Assembly: GCA_008933835.1 (NCBI GenBank)
Contig: WBUG01000028.1
Location: 1-42,513, forward strand
Direction of reading: 5' to 3'
DNA from: Bacteroidota bacterium
GTDB taxonomy: Bacteria > Bacteroidota > Ignavibacteria > UBA10030 > UBA8401
Length of the DNA stretch: 42,513 nucleotides
Shown here: positions 8,602-16,772 of the stretch, in pieces
Numbering within the stretch: the first letter of the stretch is position 1
Layout: each line of letters starts with the position of its first letter
Program-made: the position numbers and the translations under genes
The notes under the pieces: generated by a model
Database searches by the model: none
What the model was told of the DNA's origin: nothing
Seen by the model: the letters and a program-made list of their open reading frames with translations, nothing else

Positions 8602-8632
8602 GTTGCGGCTCGACGCCGCATTCGCTACATTG
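8602..8632 (+). promoter_or_regulatory. Promoter GTTG-N20-TACATTG for the thioredoxin-like gene
   Basis: GTTG at 8602-8605 and TACATTG at 8626-8632 are separated by exactly 20 nt, matching four other sites in the window and the general Bacteroidota -33/-7 layout. Only 5 nt separate the element from the ATG at 8638, so the transcript is probably leaderless. Confidence 0.5.
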
Positions 8633-8637
8633 TCCGT

Positions 8638-9663
8638 ATGAAAGCGCTCCGCATGACATCGCAGCCCGCGCGGGCTCCCGAACTGTTCGGGGACCAGTGG
8701 CTCAATTCCGAACCCCTCTCGGTGCGCGAATGCCACGGCAGGCCGGTGCTCCTGTTCTTCTGCGACCTGGCCGCACCGCACGCCAACGCGCTCATCCCCC
8801 TCATCAACGGTATCCACGCGCTCTACAGCGGGTACGGCATGACCTGCATCGGCGTCCATTCCCCCGCCTTCTCCTTCGCACGGGACCCTCGCCGGGTCGA
8901 ACAGTGGGTCCGGAAGAGCCTTATCCTCTTTCCGATCGTCACGGACAACGAACGGTCGGTGCTGAACGCGTACCGCATCTCCTCCGTTCCCTCCGTCTGT
9001 CTCATCGACGCGAAGGGGGACATCTACGACACGCTCGGCACCGGACTCGTGCCGGAACGGCTGGAGCGTTCGGTCCAATACCTCCTCCGCCAGTCCGGCT
9101 ACCGCGGCGAACTTCCCATCCTCATCAATCCGGCGTACGACCGCGGTTACCGTCTTCTGCCGGACGATGTCGCGGAGCTCACCGCCGGGTACGCGCACGG
9201 CGCGCTCGGGAACCCGGAAGGGTACAGTCCCGAACTCGCGGCGGAGTACCGCGATCCCGGACTGCACGTCGGCGGAAAGTTCTACGCGCACGGCGTCTGG
9301 CGCGCGGAACGCGACGCGCTCGTCTTCGCCGGCGGCGAAGGGTATCTCCTCTGTCCGGTGGAGGGGGACGAGACATCCGTGCTCGCGGAAGGGAACGGCC
9401 GCACCGTCGTCCGGCTGGAGCTGGACGGCGAACCGCTGAAGATCGCCGTGATGGGGGACGATGTGAAGAAGGACCGGAACGGTCAGACCTACATCGCCGT
9501 CGAGGAACCGCGTGCCTTCTCCGTGCTGAAGAACACCAGCGCGCAGCCGCACCGGCTCAAGCTCATCCCCTCCGCGGAAGGGACCCGCATCTATCTCATT
9601 TCCAGCATCACCTTTGCCGGACGCGATCCTCTCCGCACCGACGACGGACACCTCCGGAACTGA
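8638..9663 (+). CDS. Thioredoxin-like protein with DipZ-type C-terminal domain, CXXC lost
   Basis: 341 residues, no signal peptide. Residues about 10-150 have the peroxiredoxin/TlpA-like thioredoxin fold. The strand VLLFF leads to C42, and the cis-proline loop SSVPSVCLID and the family's IGVHSP and YRISSVPS features are present. The second cysteine of the CXXC pair is absent (C42-D-L-A45), so ordinary disulfide exchange is unlikely. Residues about 195-330 resemble the beta-rich C-terminal domain found after the thioredoxin domain in DipZ-like proteins, with VGGKFYAHGVWRAERDALVF and a later VRLELDGEPL. The function is unknown; a binding or one-cysteine role fits better than a reductase. It is followed 12 nt later by the flavoprotein gene and may share its promoter. 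Confidence 0.75.
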   Translation: MKALRMTSQPARAPELFGDQWLNSEPLSVRECHGRPVLLFFCDLAAPHANALIPLINGIHALYSGYGMTCIGVHSPAFSFARDPRRVEQWVRKSLILFPIVTDNERSVLNAYRISSVPSVCLIDAKGDIYDTLGTGLVPERLERSVQYLLRQSGYRGELPILINPAYDRGYRLLPDDVAELTAGYAHGALGNPEGYSPELAAEYRDPGLHVGGKFYAHGVWRAERDALVFAGGEGYLLCPVEGDETSVLAEGNGRTVVRLELDGEPLKIAVMGDDVKKDRNGQTYIAVEEPRAFSVLKNTSAQPHRLKLIPSAEGTRIYLISSITFAGRDPLRTDDGHLRN

Positions 9664-9674
9664 ACGCCCATCCT

Positions 9675-10622
9675 ATGCCCGGCCGTATCACATCCCTCTT
9701 CCGCACCGAACTTCCCATCGTTCAGGCGGGCATGGTCTGGGTCTCCGGGTGGCGTCTCGCGTCGGCCGTTTCGGCGGCCGGCGCGCTGGGACTCATCGGC
9801 GCCGGTTCGATGAAACCGGAGCTCCTCCGCGAACACATCACCAAAGCGCGCGCCGCGACGGACCGGACGTTCGGCGTGAACCTTCCCTTGCTGCGGGGGG
9901 ACATCGGCGCGCTCATCGACGTGGTGGCGGAGGAACGGGTGCCGGTGGTCTTCACGGCGGCGGGGCATCCCGGCCGCCACATCGAACGGTTCAAGCGCTA
10001 CGGCGCGACGGTGGTGCACGTGGTGGCGAACGTGAAGCAGGCGCTGAAGGCGCAGGAGTGCGGCTGCGACGCGGTGGTGGCCGAAGGGTTCGAGGCGGGG
10101 GGGCACAACGGCATGGACGAACTCACCACCCTCACGCTCGTCCCGCTGATCGCGGACGCCGTCTCGGTGCCGGTCATCGCAGCGGGGGGCATCGCGGACG
10201 GACGGCAGATGGCCGCCGCGTTCGCGCTCGGCGCCGAGGGTGTGCAGGTCGGGACGCGCTTCGCGGCCACGGTCGAATCGTCCGGACATGACGACTACAA
10301 ACGCCGCATCGTCGAAGCGGGCGAAGGGGACACGGTGCTGACCTACCGCGGCATCCTTCCGGTGCGCGCGCTCCGCAACCCGTTCATGGCGTCGGTGGAA
10401 CGGGAGGAACGGGAGCGCGGCATGACGCGCGAGCGGATGATGGAGCTCCACGCGAAGGGGCGCGAACGGAAGGGGATCTTCGAGGGTGACTGGCAGGAGG
10501 GGGAGATGGAGATGGGACAGAGCGCCGCGCTCGTGCGCGATGTGCCGCCGGCCCGCGAGGTGGTGCGGAGGATGATGGAGGAGTTCCACGCGGCCCGGGA
10601 GCGACTGGCCCGCTCCGGTTGA
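9675..10622 (+). CDS. NPD/FabK-family flavoprotein (nitronate monooxygenase or enoyl-ACP reductase II)
   Basis: 315-residue TIM-barrel FMN protein. It opens with the family pattern RITSLFRTELPIVQAGM. The segment AEGFEAGGHNG contains the histidine conserved in both nitronate monooxygenases and FabK. AAGGIADGRQMAAAFALGAEGVQVGTRF forms the FMN phosphate site. The layout, including the FTAAGHP loop and the C-terminal GQSAALVRDVPPAREVV, is close to FabK, which reduces enoyl-ACP in fatty-acid elongation. Nitronate monooxygenases, which oxidise toxic alkyl nitronates, share the same motifs, so I cannot decide between them. The ATG at 9675 lies 12 nt after the previous stop. The last codons overlap the GTTG of the metH promoter. 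Confidence 0.85.
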   Translation: MPGRITSLFRTELPIVQAGMVWVSGWRLASAVSAAGALGLIGAGSMKPELLREHITKARAATDRTFGVNLPLLRGDIGALIDVVAEERVPVVFTAAGHPGRHIERFKRYGATVVHVVANVKQALKAQECGCDAVVAEGFEAGGHNGMDELTTLTLVPLIADAVSVPVIAAGGIADGRQMAAAFALGAEGVQVGTRFAATVESSGHDDYKRRIVEAGEGDTVLTYRGILPVRALRNPFMASVEREERERGMTRERMMELHAKGRERKGIFEGDWQEGEMEMGQSAALVRDVPPAREVVRRMMEEFHAARERLARSG

Positions 10623-10648
10623 TATTCAGCCCTTCTTTCGGTACATTG
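10618..10648 (+). promoter_or_regulatory. Promoter GTTG-N20-TACATTG of the metH leader
   Basis: GTTG at 10618-10621 and TACATTG at 10642-10648 are exactly 20 nt apart. The expected start point, about 5-7 nt past the element, falls at 10653-10655, which is the first base pair of the putative riboswitch (10654). The two predictions were made independently and agree. Confidence 0.6.
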
Positions 10649-10653
10649 TCACA

Positions 10654-10759
10654 GTGGCGATTTGAACCCGACAGCTTGCCCGCCACATGCGGTCCGTCCG
10701 CGGAACGTTCCGATGCCGAGACGGACATGCAGCCACCTCGCGTGGAAGATGCTAAAGCG
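10654..10759 (+). promoter_or_regulatory. Variant SAM-II-like riboswitch upstream of metH
   Basis: The leader matches the SAM-II plan as I recall it. P1 is GTGGC (10654-10658) paired with GCCAC (10682-10686) across a 23-nt loop. The loop starts GATTTGAACC and contains AGCTTGC. The conserved tail GCTAAAG lies at 10751-10757. A pseudoknot P2 can form between CAGCTT (10672-10677) and AAGATG (10746-10751), with five of six pairs. Unlike compact SAM-II elements, about 50-60 nt are inserted. They hold a stem GTCCGT/ACGGAC (10692-10697 with 10720-10725) and a second GCCAC (10732-10736) that could replace the first in P1. SAM is derived from methionine, the MetH product, so feedback repression is the expected logic. 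Confidence 0.6.
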
Positions 10760-10779
10760 TCGACGGTCGTACCACCTGT

Positions 10780-10810
10780 ACCCCGGCGATGTCGTCGGGG
10801 TTCTTCATTT
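10780..10810 (+). terminator. Intrinsic terminator (attenuator) in the metH leader
   Basis: A 9-bp GC-rich hairpin (10780-10788 with 10793-10801, 4-nt loop, one G-T pair) is followed by TTCTTCATTT. It lies between the riboswitch and the metH start, inside the transcription unit. A competing helix pairs CGACG (10761-10765) with CGTCG (10793-10797) and would open it. This is the expected form of transcriptional attenuation. Confidence 0.6.
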
Positions 10811-10839
10811 CCAGGAAGGGCGGCGCCGAACGGTTGTCT

Positions 10840-13800
10840 ATGAATAAAAGCTTTCTTCAGGTCTTGAACGAGAAGGTCGTCGTCTTCGACGGCGCCATGG
10901 GGACCAACCTGCAGCTGCAGAACCTCACGGCGGACGATTTCGGCGGTGAACACTTCAACGGCTGCAACGAACACCTGCTCCTCACCAGACCCGCCGCGGT
11001 GCAGAAGGTCCATGCGGACTTCCTGGCGGCGGGGGTGGACGTCATCGAAACGGATTCCTTCGGTTCCTCCTCCATCGTGCTCGCCGAGTACGGGCTGCAG
11101 GGCAAGGCGTATGAGATCAGCCGTTTGTCGGCGGAACTCGCCAAACGGACCGTGCTCGACTTCTCCACCGCCGCACATCCCCGGTTCGTCGCCGGCTCCA
11201 TCGGTCCCACCACCAAGCTTCCGTCGCTCGGCCACATCGGGTTCACGGAAATGGAACGCTCTTTCTATGAACAGGTGGCAGGACTCGTGGACGGCGGGGC
11301 GGACCTGCTCATCATCGAAACGGCGCAGGACCTGCTGCAGATCAAGGCGGCCCTCGGCGCGGCGTTCCGCTGCATGGCGGACAAGCGCGTCAAGCTCCCC
11401 GTCATGACCTCGGTCACCATCGAGACGATGGGGACGATGCTGATGGGGACCGAGATCGCCGCAGCGCTCACGGCCCTCGAACCGTACGACATCTCCGTCA
11501 TCGGCATGAACTGCGCCACCGGTCCGAAGGAGATGTCCGAGAACATCCGCTACCTCTGCGAGAACTCCCGCATCCCGGTCTCGTGCATCCCCAACGCCGG
11601 ACTGCCGGAGAACGTCGGCGGAACGGCGCACTATCACCTCACGCCGGACGAGATGGTCCATTGGATGTCGCACTTCGTGAAGGACATCGGCGTCGGCGTG
11701 GTGGGCGGATGCTGCGGGACGCGGCCGGTACATCTCAGGGCGGTGGTGGAAGCGGTGGGCGGCCTGTCGCCGCGCGTGCGCCGTGTGCAGCCCCAGCCTT
11801 CCGTCTCCAGTCTCTATGCGAGCCAGGTGATGGCGGTGGACCCCGGTCCGCTCATCGTGGGGGAGCGGACGAACGCGAACGGCTCGAAGAAGTTCCGAGA
11901 ACTGCTCAACGCCGAGGATTACGACGGCATGGTGACGATGGCGAAGGAGGCGATGAAGGAGGGGGCGCACGTGCTCGACGTCTGCGTGGCGTACGTCGGG
12001 CGCGACGAGGCGCGCGACATGCGCGAGTTCGTCTCCCGCCTCAACACGCAGGTGCCCCTTCCGCTCATGATCGATTCGACCGAGAAGGACGTCATCGAAG
12101 CGGCGCTGCAGCTCACGGCCGGGAAGGCCATCGTCAACTCCGTCAACCTGGAGGACGGCGAGGAGCGCATCGACGCGGTCGTTCCGCTCTGCCGGAAGTA
12201 CGGCGCGGCGGTGGTGGCGCTCACCATCGACGAGCGCGGCATGGCGAAGACGGCGAAGGAGAAGTTCGAGATCGCCAAACGCATCTACGGACTGGTGGTG
12301 GGGAAGCACGGCATGCGGCCGTCGGACCTCATCTTCGACACGCTCACCTTCACGCTCGGCTCCGGCGACGAGGAGTTCCGGAAGGCGGGCATCGAGACCA
12401 TCGAGGCCGTCCGTCTCATCAAGCGCGAGTTCCCGGAGGTCGGGTTCATCCTCGGCGTGAGCAACATCTCGTTCGGTCTCTCGCCGGCCGCGCGGCACGA
12501 CCTCAACTCCGTGTTCCTCCACTACGCCATCGAAGCGGGACTCACGCAGGCCATCGTCAACTCGCAGAAGATCAAACCGCTCTACCGCATCGACGAGAAG
12601 GGGCGCGAACTCTGCCGGCAGCTCGTGTTCGACGAACGGCGGTTCGAGGGCGAGCAGTGCACCTTCGACCCGCTCACCGAACTGATGGCGTTCTATGCGG
12701 ACCGCAAGGCGGAGAAGAAGGACGAACGGAAGGTCCGCACCGGCCCCATCGAAGAGGTGCTGAAGGGACGCATCGTGGACGGAGACCGGCAGGACATCGC
12801 CGCGGACCTGGATACGGCCCTCACGACGTACACCGCCCTGCAGATCATCAACGACATCCTTCTGGACGGAATGAAGACGGTCGGCGACCTCTTCGGCCGC
12901 GGCGAGATGCAGCTTCCGTTCGTACTCCAGTCCGCCGAGACGATGAAGAGCGCCGTCGCCTACCTCGAACGCTTCATGGACAAGTCCGAAGCGACGAACA
13001 AAGGGACGATGGTCCTCGCGACGGTGAAGGGGGACGTCCACGACATCGGCAAGAACCTGGTGGACATCATCCTCACCAACAACGGATACAAGGTGGTCAA
13101 CCTCGGCATCAAACAGCCGGTGGAGGCCATCATCCATGCGTGGGAGGAACACCGGGCGGACGCCATCGGCATGAGCGGACTGCTCGTGAAGTCCACCGCC
13201 ATCATGAAGGAGAATCTGGAGGTGCTCAACGAGCGCGGCCTCACGCCGCCGGTGGTGCTCGGCGGGGCGGCGCTCACGCGGCGCTTCGTCGAACAGGACC
13301 TCCGCTCCCTCTATAAAGGCCCGGTCGTCTACGCGAGCGATGCGTTCGACGGACTCCGCTTCATGGAACAGCTGAAGACCAAGGGCGCCGGAAGCTTCGC
13401 CGTTCCGTCGGCGCCGGACGCCGCACCGGAAGAGGACGGTGAAGAGCTCCTCACCGGCGCGGAAGCGAAGATCGCCGCGGCGCTCCGCGAACGCCCCGAA
13501 CCGCCCTCCCGCTCCGCGGTCTCGACGGAGGTCCGCATCCCGCAGCCGCCGTTCTGGGGCACGAAGGTGGTGCAGGATGTTCCGCTGGAGGAACTCTATC
13601 CCTACATCAACGAGGCCGCCCTCATCAAAGGTCAGTGGCAGGTGCGCAAAGGGAAGAGGAGCGAAGAGGAGTACCGCGCGTTCCTGCAGGAGAACGTCCG
13701 TCCCGACCTCGATCGGCTCAAAGAGCAGGCGGTGCGCGAACGGCTGCTGCAGCCCAAGGTCGTGTACGGCTACTTCCCGTGCGTCTCGGAGGGGAACGAT

Positions 13801-14331
13801 CTCGTCATCCTGCAGGACGACCGTGCGTCGGAGCGGATGCGCTTCACCTTCCCGCGCCAGTCGGACGACCGGTTCCTCTGTCTTGCGGACTACTTCGCAC
13901 CGAAGGGGAGCGGACGCACCGACGTCGTCGCGTTCCACATGGTCACGATGGGCAAACGGGCGTCGGAACATTCCGCCGCCCTTTACGCGGAGAACAACTA
14001 CAAGGAGTATCTGTACTTCCACGGACTGAGCGTCGAGACCACCGAAGCGCTCGCCGAACTGTGGCACAAACGCGTGCGCGAAGAGCTCGGCATCGCCGTG
14101 AACGACGCGAAGGATATCCGGCGGCTCTTCAGCCAGGGCTACCAGGGGTCGCGCTACAGCTTCGGCTATCCCGCCTGTCCGAACCTGGAGGACCATGCGA
14201 AGCTCTTCGAGCTCCTGCAGCCCGAACGCATCGGTGTGCGGCTCACGGACGAGTTCATGCTCGATCCCGAACAGTCCACCGATGCCATCATCGTCCACCA
14301 TCCCGAGGCCCGGTACTTCAACGTCCGGTGA
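10840..14331 (+). CDS. metH: Cobalamin-dependent methionine synthase, full length
   Basis: Transfers the methyl group of 5-methyltetrahydrofolate to homocysteine through methylcobalamin. The 1163 residues hold all four modules. The homocysteine domain (1-310) has zinc ligands C225 (MNCATG) and C291-C292 (GGCCGTRP). The folate-binding domain spans about 330-600. The B12 cap and Rossmann region (about 640-850) carries DVHDIG with the cobalt ligand H734. The reactivation domain (about 900-1163) includes [17 protein letters not shown] and [16 protein letters not shown] and uses SAM for reductive remethylation. The frame is open up to 10789, but I chose the ATG at 10840: the extra codons lie inside the leader terminator, AGGAAGGG lies upstream of 10840, and homology starts at [20 protein letters not shown]. 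It is controlled by the putative SAM-II element. Confidence 0.97.
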   Translation: MNKSFLQVLNEKVVVFDGAMGTNLQLQNLTADDFGGEHFNGCNEHLLLTRPAAVQKVHADFLAAGVDVIETDSFGSSSIVLAEYGLQGKAYEISRLSAELAKRTVLDFSTAAHPRFVAGSIGPTTKLPSLGHIGFTEMERSFYEQVAGLVDGGADLLIIETAQDLLQIKAALGAAFRCMADKRVKLPVMTSVTIETMGTMLMGTEIAAALTALEPYDISVIGMNCATGPKEMSENIRYLCENSRIPVSCIPNAGLPENVGGTAHYHLTPDEMVHWMSHFVKDIGVGVVGGCCGTRPVHLRAVVEAVGGLSPRVRRVQPQPSVSSLYASQVMAVDPGPLIVGERTNANGSKKFRELLNAEDYDGMVTMAKEAMKEGAHVLDVCVAYVGRDEARDMREFVSRLNTQVPLPLMIDSTEKDVIEAALQLTAGKAIVNSVNLEDGEERIDAVVPLCRKYGAAVVALTIDERGMAKTAKEKFEIAKRIYGLVVGKHGMRPSDLIFDTLTFTLGSGDEEFRKAGIETIEAVRLIKREFPEVGFILGVSNISFGLSPAARHDLNSVFLHYAIEAGLTQAIVNSQKIKPLYRIDEKGRELCRQLVFDERRFEGEQCTFDPLTELMAFYADRKAEKKDERKVRTGPIEEVLKGRIVDGDRQDIAADLDTALTTYTALQIINDILLDGMKTVGDLFGRGEMQLPFVLQSAETMKSAVAYLERFMDKSEATNKGTMVLATVKGDVHDIGKNLVDIILTNNGYKVVNLGIKQPVEAIIHAWEEHRADAIGMSGLLVKSTAIMKENLEVLNERGLTPPVVLGGAALTRRFVEQDLRSLYKGPVVYASDAFDGLRFMEQLKTKGAGSFAVPSAPDAAPEEDGEELLTGAEAKIAAALRERPEPPSRSAVSTEVRIPQPPFWGTKVVQDVPLEELYPYINEAALIKGQWQVRKGKRSEEEYRAFLQENVRPDLDRLKEQAVRERLLQPKVVYGYFPCVSEGNDLVILQDDRASERMRFTFPRQSDDRFLCLADYFAPKGSGRTDVVAFHMVTMGKRASEHSAALYAENNYKEYLYFHGLSVETTEALAELWHKRVREELGIAVNDAKDIRRLFSQGYQGSRYSFGYPACPNLEDHAKLFELLQPERIGVRLTDEFMLDPEQSTDAIIVHHPEARYFNVR

Positions 14332-14428
14332 CGCGGCGGTGGCGTCCAATCCTGGAGAGCACGGCGGTGGGTCCGCCGTTGCCGTCACGCTCTCCGCTCA
14401 CAACGATCGAAGAATAGAAAGGTCACCT

Positions 14429-15064
14429 ATGTCCTATTGCGTGCTCATCCGCCACGGGGAATCCCAGTGGAACCTCGAGAACCGTTTCACCGGCTGGGTC
14501 GATGTCCCGCTCTCTCCGAAAGGGGAGCAGGAAGCGAAGGCCGCCGGCGAGAAGCTCAAAGCGTACACGTTCGACCTCGCGTTCACCTCCAAGTTGAAAC
14601 GTGCGAACGACACTCTCCGCTTCATCCTCGCCGCCTCCGGCCAGACCGCCATCCCGATGGAGTTCGATGTCGCCCTGAACGAACGCCACTACGGCGCGCT
14701 GCAGGGACTGAACAAGGCCGAGACCGCCCAGAAGTACGGCGATGAACAGGTGAAGGTGTGGCGCCGCAGCTACGATGTCCCGCCGCCGAAGGATATCACG
14801 GAACTCAATCCGGACGGGTACAGCGAGAGTCTCAAGGACACTGCCGCCCGCACCCTTCCTTATTGGGAGAAAAAGATATTTCCCGAAATCAAAAATGGGA
14901 AAAATATCATCGTCGCAGCGCACGGCAACAGCCTCCGCTCCATCGTGATGCATCTGGATAACCTCACGAAAGAACAGGTGTTAGAGTTGAATATCCCCAC
15001 CGGCGCACCGCTGCTGTACCGTTTCGGACCCGATGGCACGATTCTTGAACGGAAGTATCTGTAG
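14429..15064 (+). CDS. gpmA: 2,3-bisphosphoglycerate-dependent phosphoglycerate mutase
   Basis: Interconverts 3- and 2-phosphoglycerate in glycolysis and gluconeogenesis. The 211 residues start with the histidine-phosphatase signature [10 protein letters not shown] (phosphorylated H9). They also contain RFTGW, the block [21 protein letters not shown] with the catalytic glutamate, and AAHGNSLR with the second active-site histidine (H165). The C-terminus [10 protein letters not shown] matches the family. It is shorter than the roughly 250-residue E. coli enzyme, with a reduced insert after RRSYDVPPP and no basic C-terminal tail; such short forms are common. The start is ATG 14429, preceded by GAAAGG; the open frame upstream is not homologous. 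The 97-nt gap after metH holds a CGGCGG/CCGCCG hairpin without a T run, so read-through from metH is possible. Confidence 0.94.
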   Translation: MSYCVLIRHGESQWNLENRFTGWVDVPLSPKGEQEAKAAGEKLKAYTFDLAFTSKLKRANDTLRFILAASGQTAIPMEFDVALNERHYGALQGLNKAETAQKYGDEQVKVWRRSYDVPPPKDITELNPDGYSESLKDTAARTLPYWEKKIFPEIKNGKNIIVAAHGNSLRSIVMHLDNLTKEQVLELNIPTGAPLLYRFGPDGTILERKYL

Positions 15065-15123
15065 AATGAACCGGATGTGCCTTCCGCGTGCCGAACGCGG
15101 AGCGGCAAGTCCGTTTTTGGCGT

Positions 15124-15154
15124 GTTGAGTTTCACGACACAAATCACTACTTTC
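15124..15154 (+). promoter_or_regulatory. Promoter GTTG-N20-TACTTTC of the ferredoxin gene
   Basis: GTTG (15124-15127) and TACTTTC (15148-15154) are exactly 20 nt apart. The leader would be about 40 nt long and ends in a good ribosome binding site, TAAGGAG, at 15184-15190. Confidence 0.5.
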
Positions 15155-15198
15155 TTCAGAGCACTACCGACCACCTTTACACGTAAGGAGATTCCGTC

Positions 15199-15537
15199 AT
15201 GGCAACAATGATCACCGAAGAATGCATCAACTGCGGCGCATGCGAACCCGAATGTCCGAACACCGCCATCTATGCCGGCGGCGCCCAGTACGAATTTAAA
15301 GGCCAGAACACCGATGCGCTGTCGAACGACTTCTATTATATCGTTCCGCAGAAGTGCACCGAGTGCGTGGGCCATTTCGACCAGGAACAGTGCGCCGCCG
15401 TCTGTCCGGTGGACTGCTGCGTCCCCGATCCGAACCATGCCGAAACGGAGGATGCCCTCTTCGCCCGCGCGAAGGAACTGCATCCGGACCGTCAGTTCGC
15501 CGAGCTCAGCGCGACGAACTCCCGCTTCCGCAAGTAA
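15199..15537 (+). CDS. 2[4Fe-4S] ferredoxin, Alvin/YfhL type
   Basis: 112-residue low-potential electron carrier of the cytoplasm. The first cluster motif is C9-x2-C12-x2-C15-x3-C19-P. The second is C53-x2-C56-x8-C65-x3-C69-P, where the eight-residue spacing (instead of two) is the mark of the Allochromatium vinosum type. An acidic, Tyr-rich stretch separates the two motifs (about 30-50). A C-terminal helical tail with HAETEDALFARAKELHPD follows, as in this subfamily. The gene has its own promoter, a strong TAAGGAG site and its own terminator, so it is expressed alone. Redox partners cannot be deduced; the nearby epoxyqueuosine reductase and Rieske protein are candidates only by proximity. 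Confidence 0.95.
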   Translation: MATMITEECINCGACEPECPNTAIYAGGAQYEFKGQNTDALSNDFYYIVPQKCTECVGHFDQEQCAAVCPVDCCVPDPNHAETEDALFARAKELHPDRQFAELSATNSRFRK

Positions 15538-15558
15538 GCGGTCGTCACCGTTTTCACG

Positions 15559-15590
15559 AAGTCGGTCCGTTCTCCGGACCGACTTTTTTT
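15559..15590 (+). terminator. Rho-independent terminator after the ferredoxin gene
   Basis: A stem AAGTCGGTCCG / CGGACCGACTT with a short loop is followed by seven T residues. A textbook terminator 21 nt past the stop. Confidence 0.93.
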
Positions 15591-15615
15591 ATTTCAACGC
15601 ATTCCGGACCGCACC

Positions 15616-16458
15616 ATGACCATCGGACCGTACGAACTGACCTCCATCGAGACCGGCCGTTTCGCCCTGGACGGCGGCGCCATGTTCGGCGTCGTTCCGT
15701 GGGTCTTCTGGTCCAGGACGAATCCCCCGGACGAACGGCAGCGCATCACACTCGCCGCCCGCTGCCTTCTCATCCGCGGCAACGGCCGTACCATCCTCGT
15801 GGACAACGGTAACGGGGACAAGTGGAACGCAAAACTGAAGGACATTTACCGGCTGGACACCGAGCACTCCGAGCTGCACCGTTCCCTCGCCGCGGCCGGC
15901 GTCGCTCCGGAGGAGGTCACGGACGTCATCCTCACCCATCTCCACTTCGATCATGCCGGCGGCAGCACGCGGATGGTGAACGGTTCGCCGGAACCGGTCT
16001 TTGTGAACGCGGTGCACCACGTGCAGCGCGCGCATTGGGAGTGTTCGCAGGACCCCACGGACCGCGACCGGGCCAGTTTCATGAAGGACGACTTCATGGT
16101 GCTGAAGGAACGGGGGATGCTCCGCTTCGTGGAGGGGGAGCAGGAACTCTTCCCCGGCATCAGCGTGCTGGTGTGCAACGGGCATACCACCGCTCAGCAG
16201 CTGCCGAAGATCACGGACGGAAGCACGACGCTCCTCTTCCTCTGCGACCTCGTACCGACGGCGTCGCACATCCCGTTCCCGTACGTCATGGGGTACGATC
16301 TCCGTCCCCTCACCACGCTCGAGGAGAAGAAACGGATCCTGCCGCGGGCGGAGAAGGAGGGATGGGTCCTCTTCTTCGAACACGATCCCGAAACCGTCGC
16401 GGTCACGCTGAAACGGACCGAGAAGGGGTACGGCATCGACCGTACGCTGACGTTCTGA
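15616..16458 (+). CDS. Metallo-beta-lactamase fold hydrolase
   Basis: 280 residues, cytoplasmic (no signal peptide). The metal-binding motif THLHFDHAGG gives the HxHxDH pattern. Further ligands are the histidine in CNGHTTAQQ, the aspartate in FLCDLVPTASH, and a late histidine in FFEHDPET. The N-terminal half has LVDNGNGDKW, the usual second strand of the fold. The subgroup resembles the lactonase/YtnP-like hydrolases, which also carry an H-x-DxxxAGG core and a C-terminal EHDP motif. Acyl-homoserine lactone quenching is possible but is not demonstrated by sequence. Its stop codon TGA shares a base with the ATG of the Rieske gene, starting a tightly packed three-gene operon. Confidence 0.88.
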   Translation: MTIGPYELTSIETGRFALDGGAMFGVVPWVFWSRTNPPDERQRITLAARCLLIRGNGRTILVDNGNGDKWNAKLKDIYRLDTEHSELHRSLAAAGVAPEEVTDVILTHLHFDHAGGSTRMVNGSPEPVFVNAVHHVQRAHWECSQDPTDRDRASFMKDDFMVLKERGMLRFVEGEQELFPGISVLVCNGHTTAQQLPKITDGSTTLLFLCDLVPTASHIPFPYVMGYDLRPLTTLEEKKRILPRAEKEGWVLFFEHDPETVAVTLKRTEKGYGIDRTLTF

Positions 16459-16772
16459 TGGCGGTCGTGGACCTTTGCGGAGCGGACGAATTGCGGCCGG
16501 GCGAACGCCGCCGCTACTACGCGGAAGGGGAGAACATCATCCTCTGTTCGGTGGACGGTACCGTCGCGGCGTTCCGCAACCGCTGTCCGCATCAGCGCGT
16601 GGAACTGCTGCACGAAGGGAGCTTCACCGATGGCGTCCTCACGTGTCCGATGCATGGCTGGGCGTTCGACGTCCGGACCGGGAGATCGCTCAACGCCTCC
16701 GGACAGCTCACCCGCTTCCCGGCGGAGGTCCGGAACGGACGCGTGTTCGTCACTCTTCCGGACCCGTGGTGA
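16458..16772 (+). CDS. Small Rieske [2Fe-2S] ferredoxin (NirD-like)
   Basis: 104 residues, soluble. The Rieske cluster motif is RCPHQRVELLH ... LTCPMHGWAFDVRTG, that is C-x-H about 17 residues before C-x2-H. The final beta strands FPAEVRNGRVFVTLP are typical of NirD and dioxygenase ferredoxins. Such proteins deliver electrons to oxygenases or reductases. No oxygenase is encoded nearby, so the partner is unknown. The gene is coupled to both neighbours: ATG overlaps the upstream stop by one base and the stop lies within the GTGA junction to queG. Confidence 0.93.
   Translation: MAVVDLCGADELRPGERRRYYAEGENIILCSVDGTVAAFRNRCPHQRVELLHEGSFTDGVLTCPMHGWAFDVRTGRSLNASGQLTRFPAEVRNGRVFVTLPDPW

Noticed and set aside
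10654-10686. tRNA-like T-arm on the minus strand (GGTTCAAA)
   Set aside because: The flanking bases do not form a T stem, and no anticodon or acceptor arms can be drawn. The plus-strand SAM-II reading explains the same bases.
10789-10839. Upstream ATG for metH at 10789
   Set aside because: It lies inside the leader terminator hairpin and adds residues without homology. A ribosome site fits the ATG at 10840.
10384-14388. Very long open frame antisense to metH (over 1300 codons)
   Set aside because: It is rich in His, Arg, Asp and Glu with no domain pattern and lies opposite an unmistakable MetH. High-GC coding DNA with C/G-ending codons leaves the antisense frame open.
14345-14400. CGGCGG/CCGCCG hairpin between metH and gpmA as a terminator or riboswitch
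   Set aside because: There is no T run and no conserved aptamer pattern. The hairpin can arise from GC-rich sequence by chance.
15076-15117. Terminator-like hairpin after gpmA (CCGCGT/ACGCGG, then a T run)
   Set aside because: The T run is separated from the stem by more than ten bases, so it does not have the form of an intrinsic terminator.
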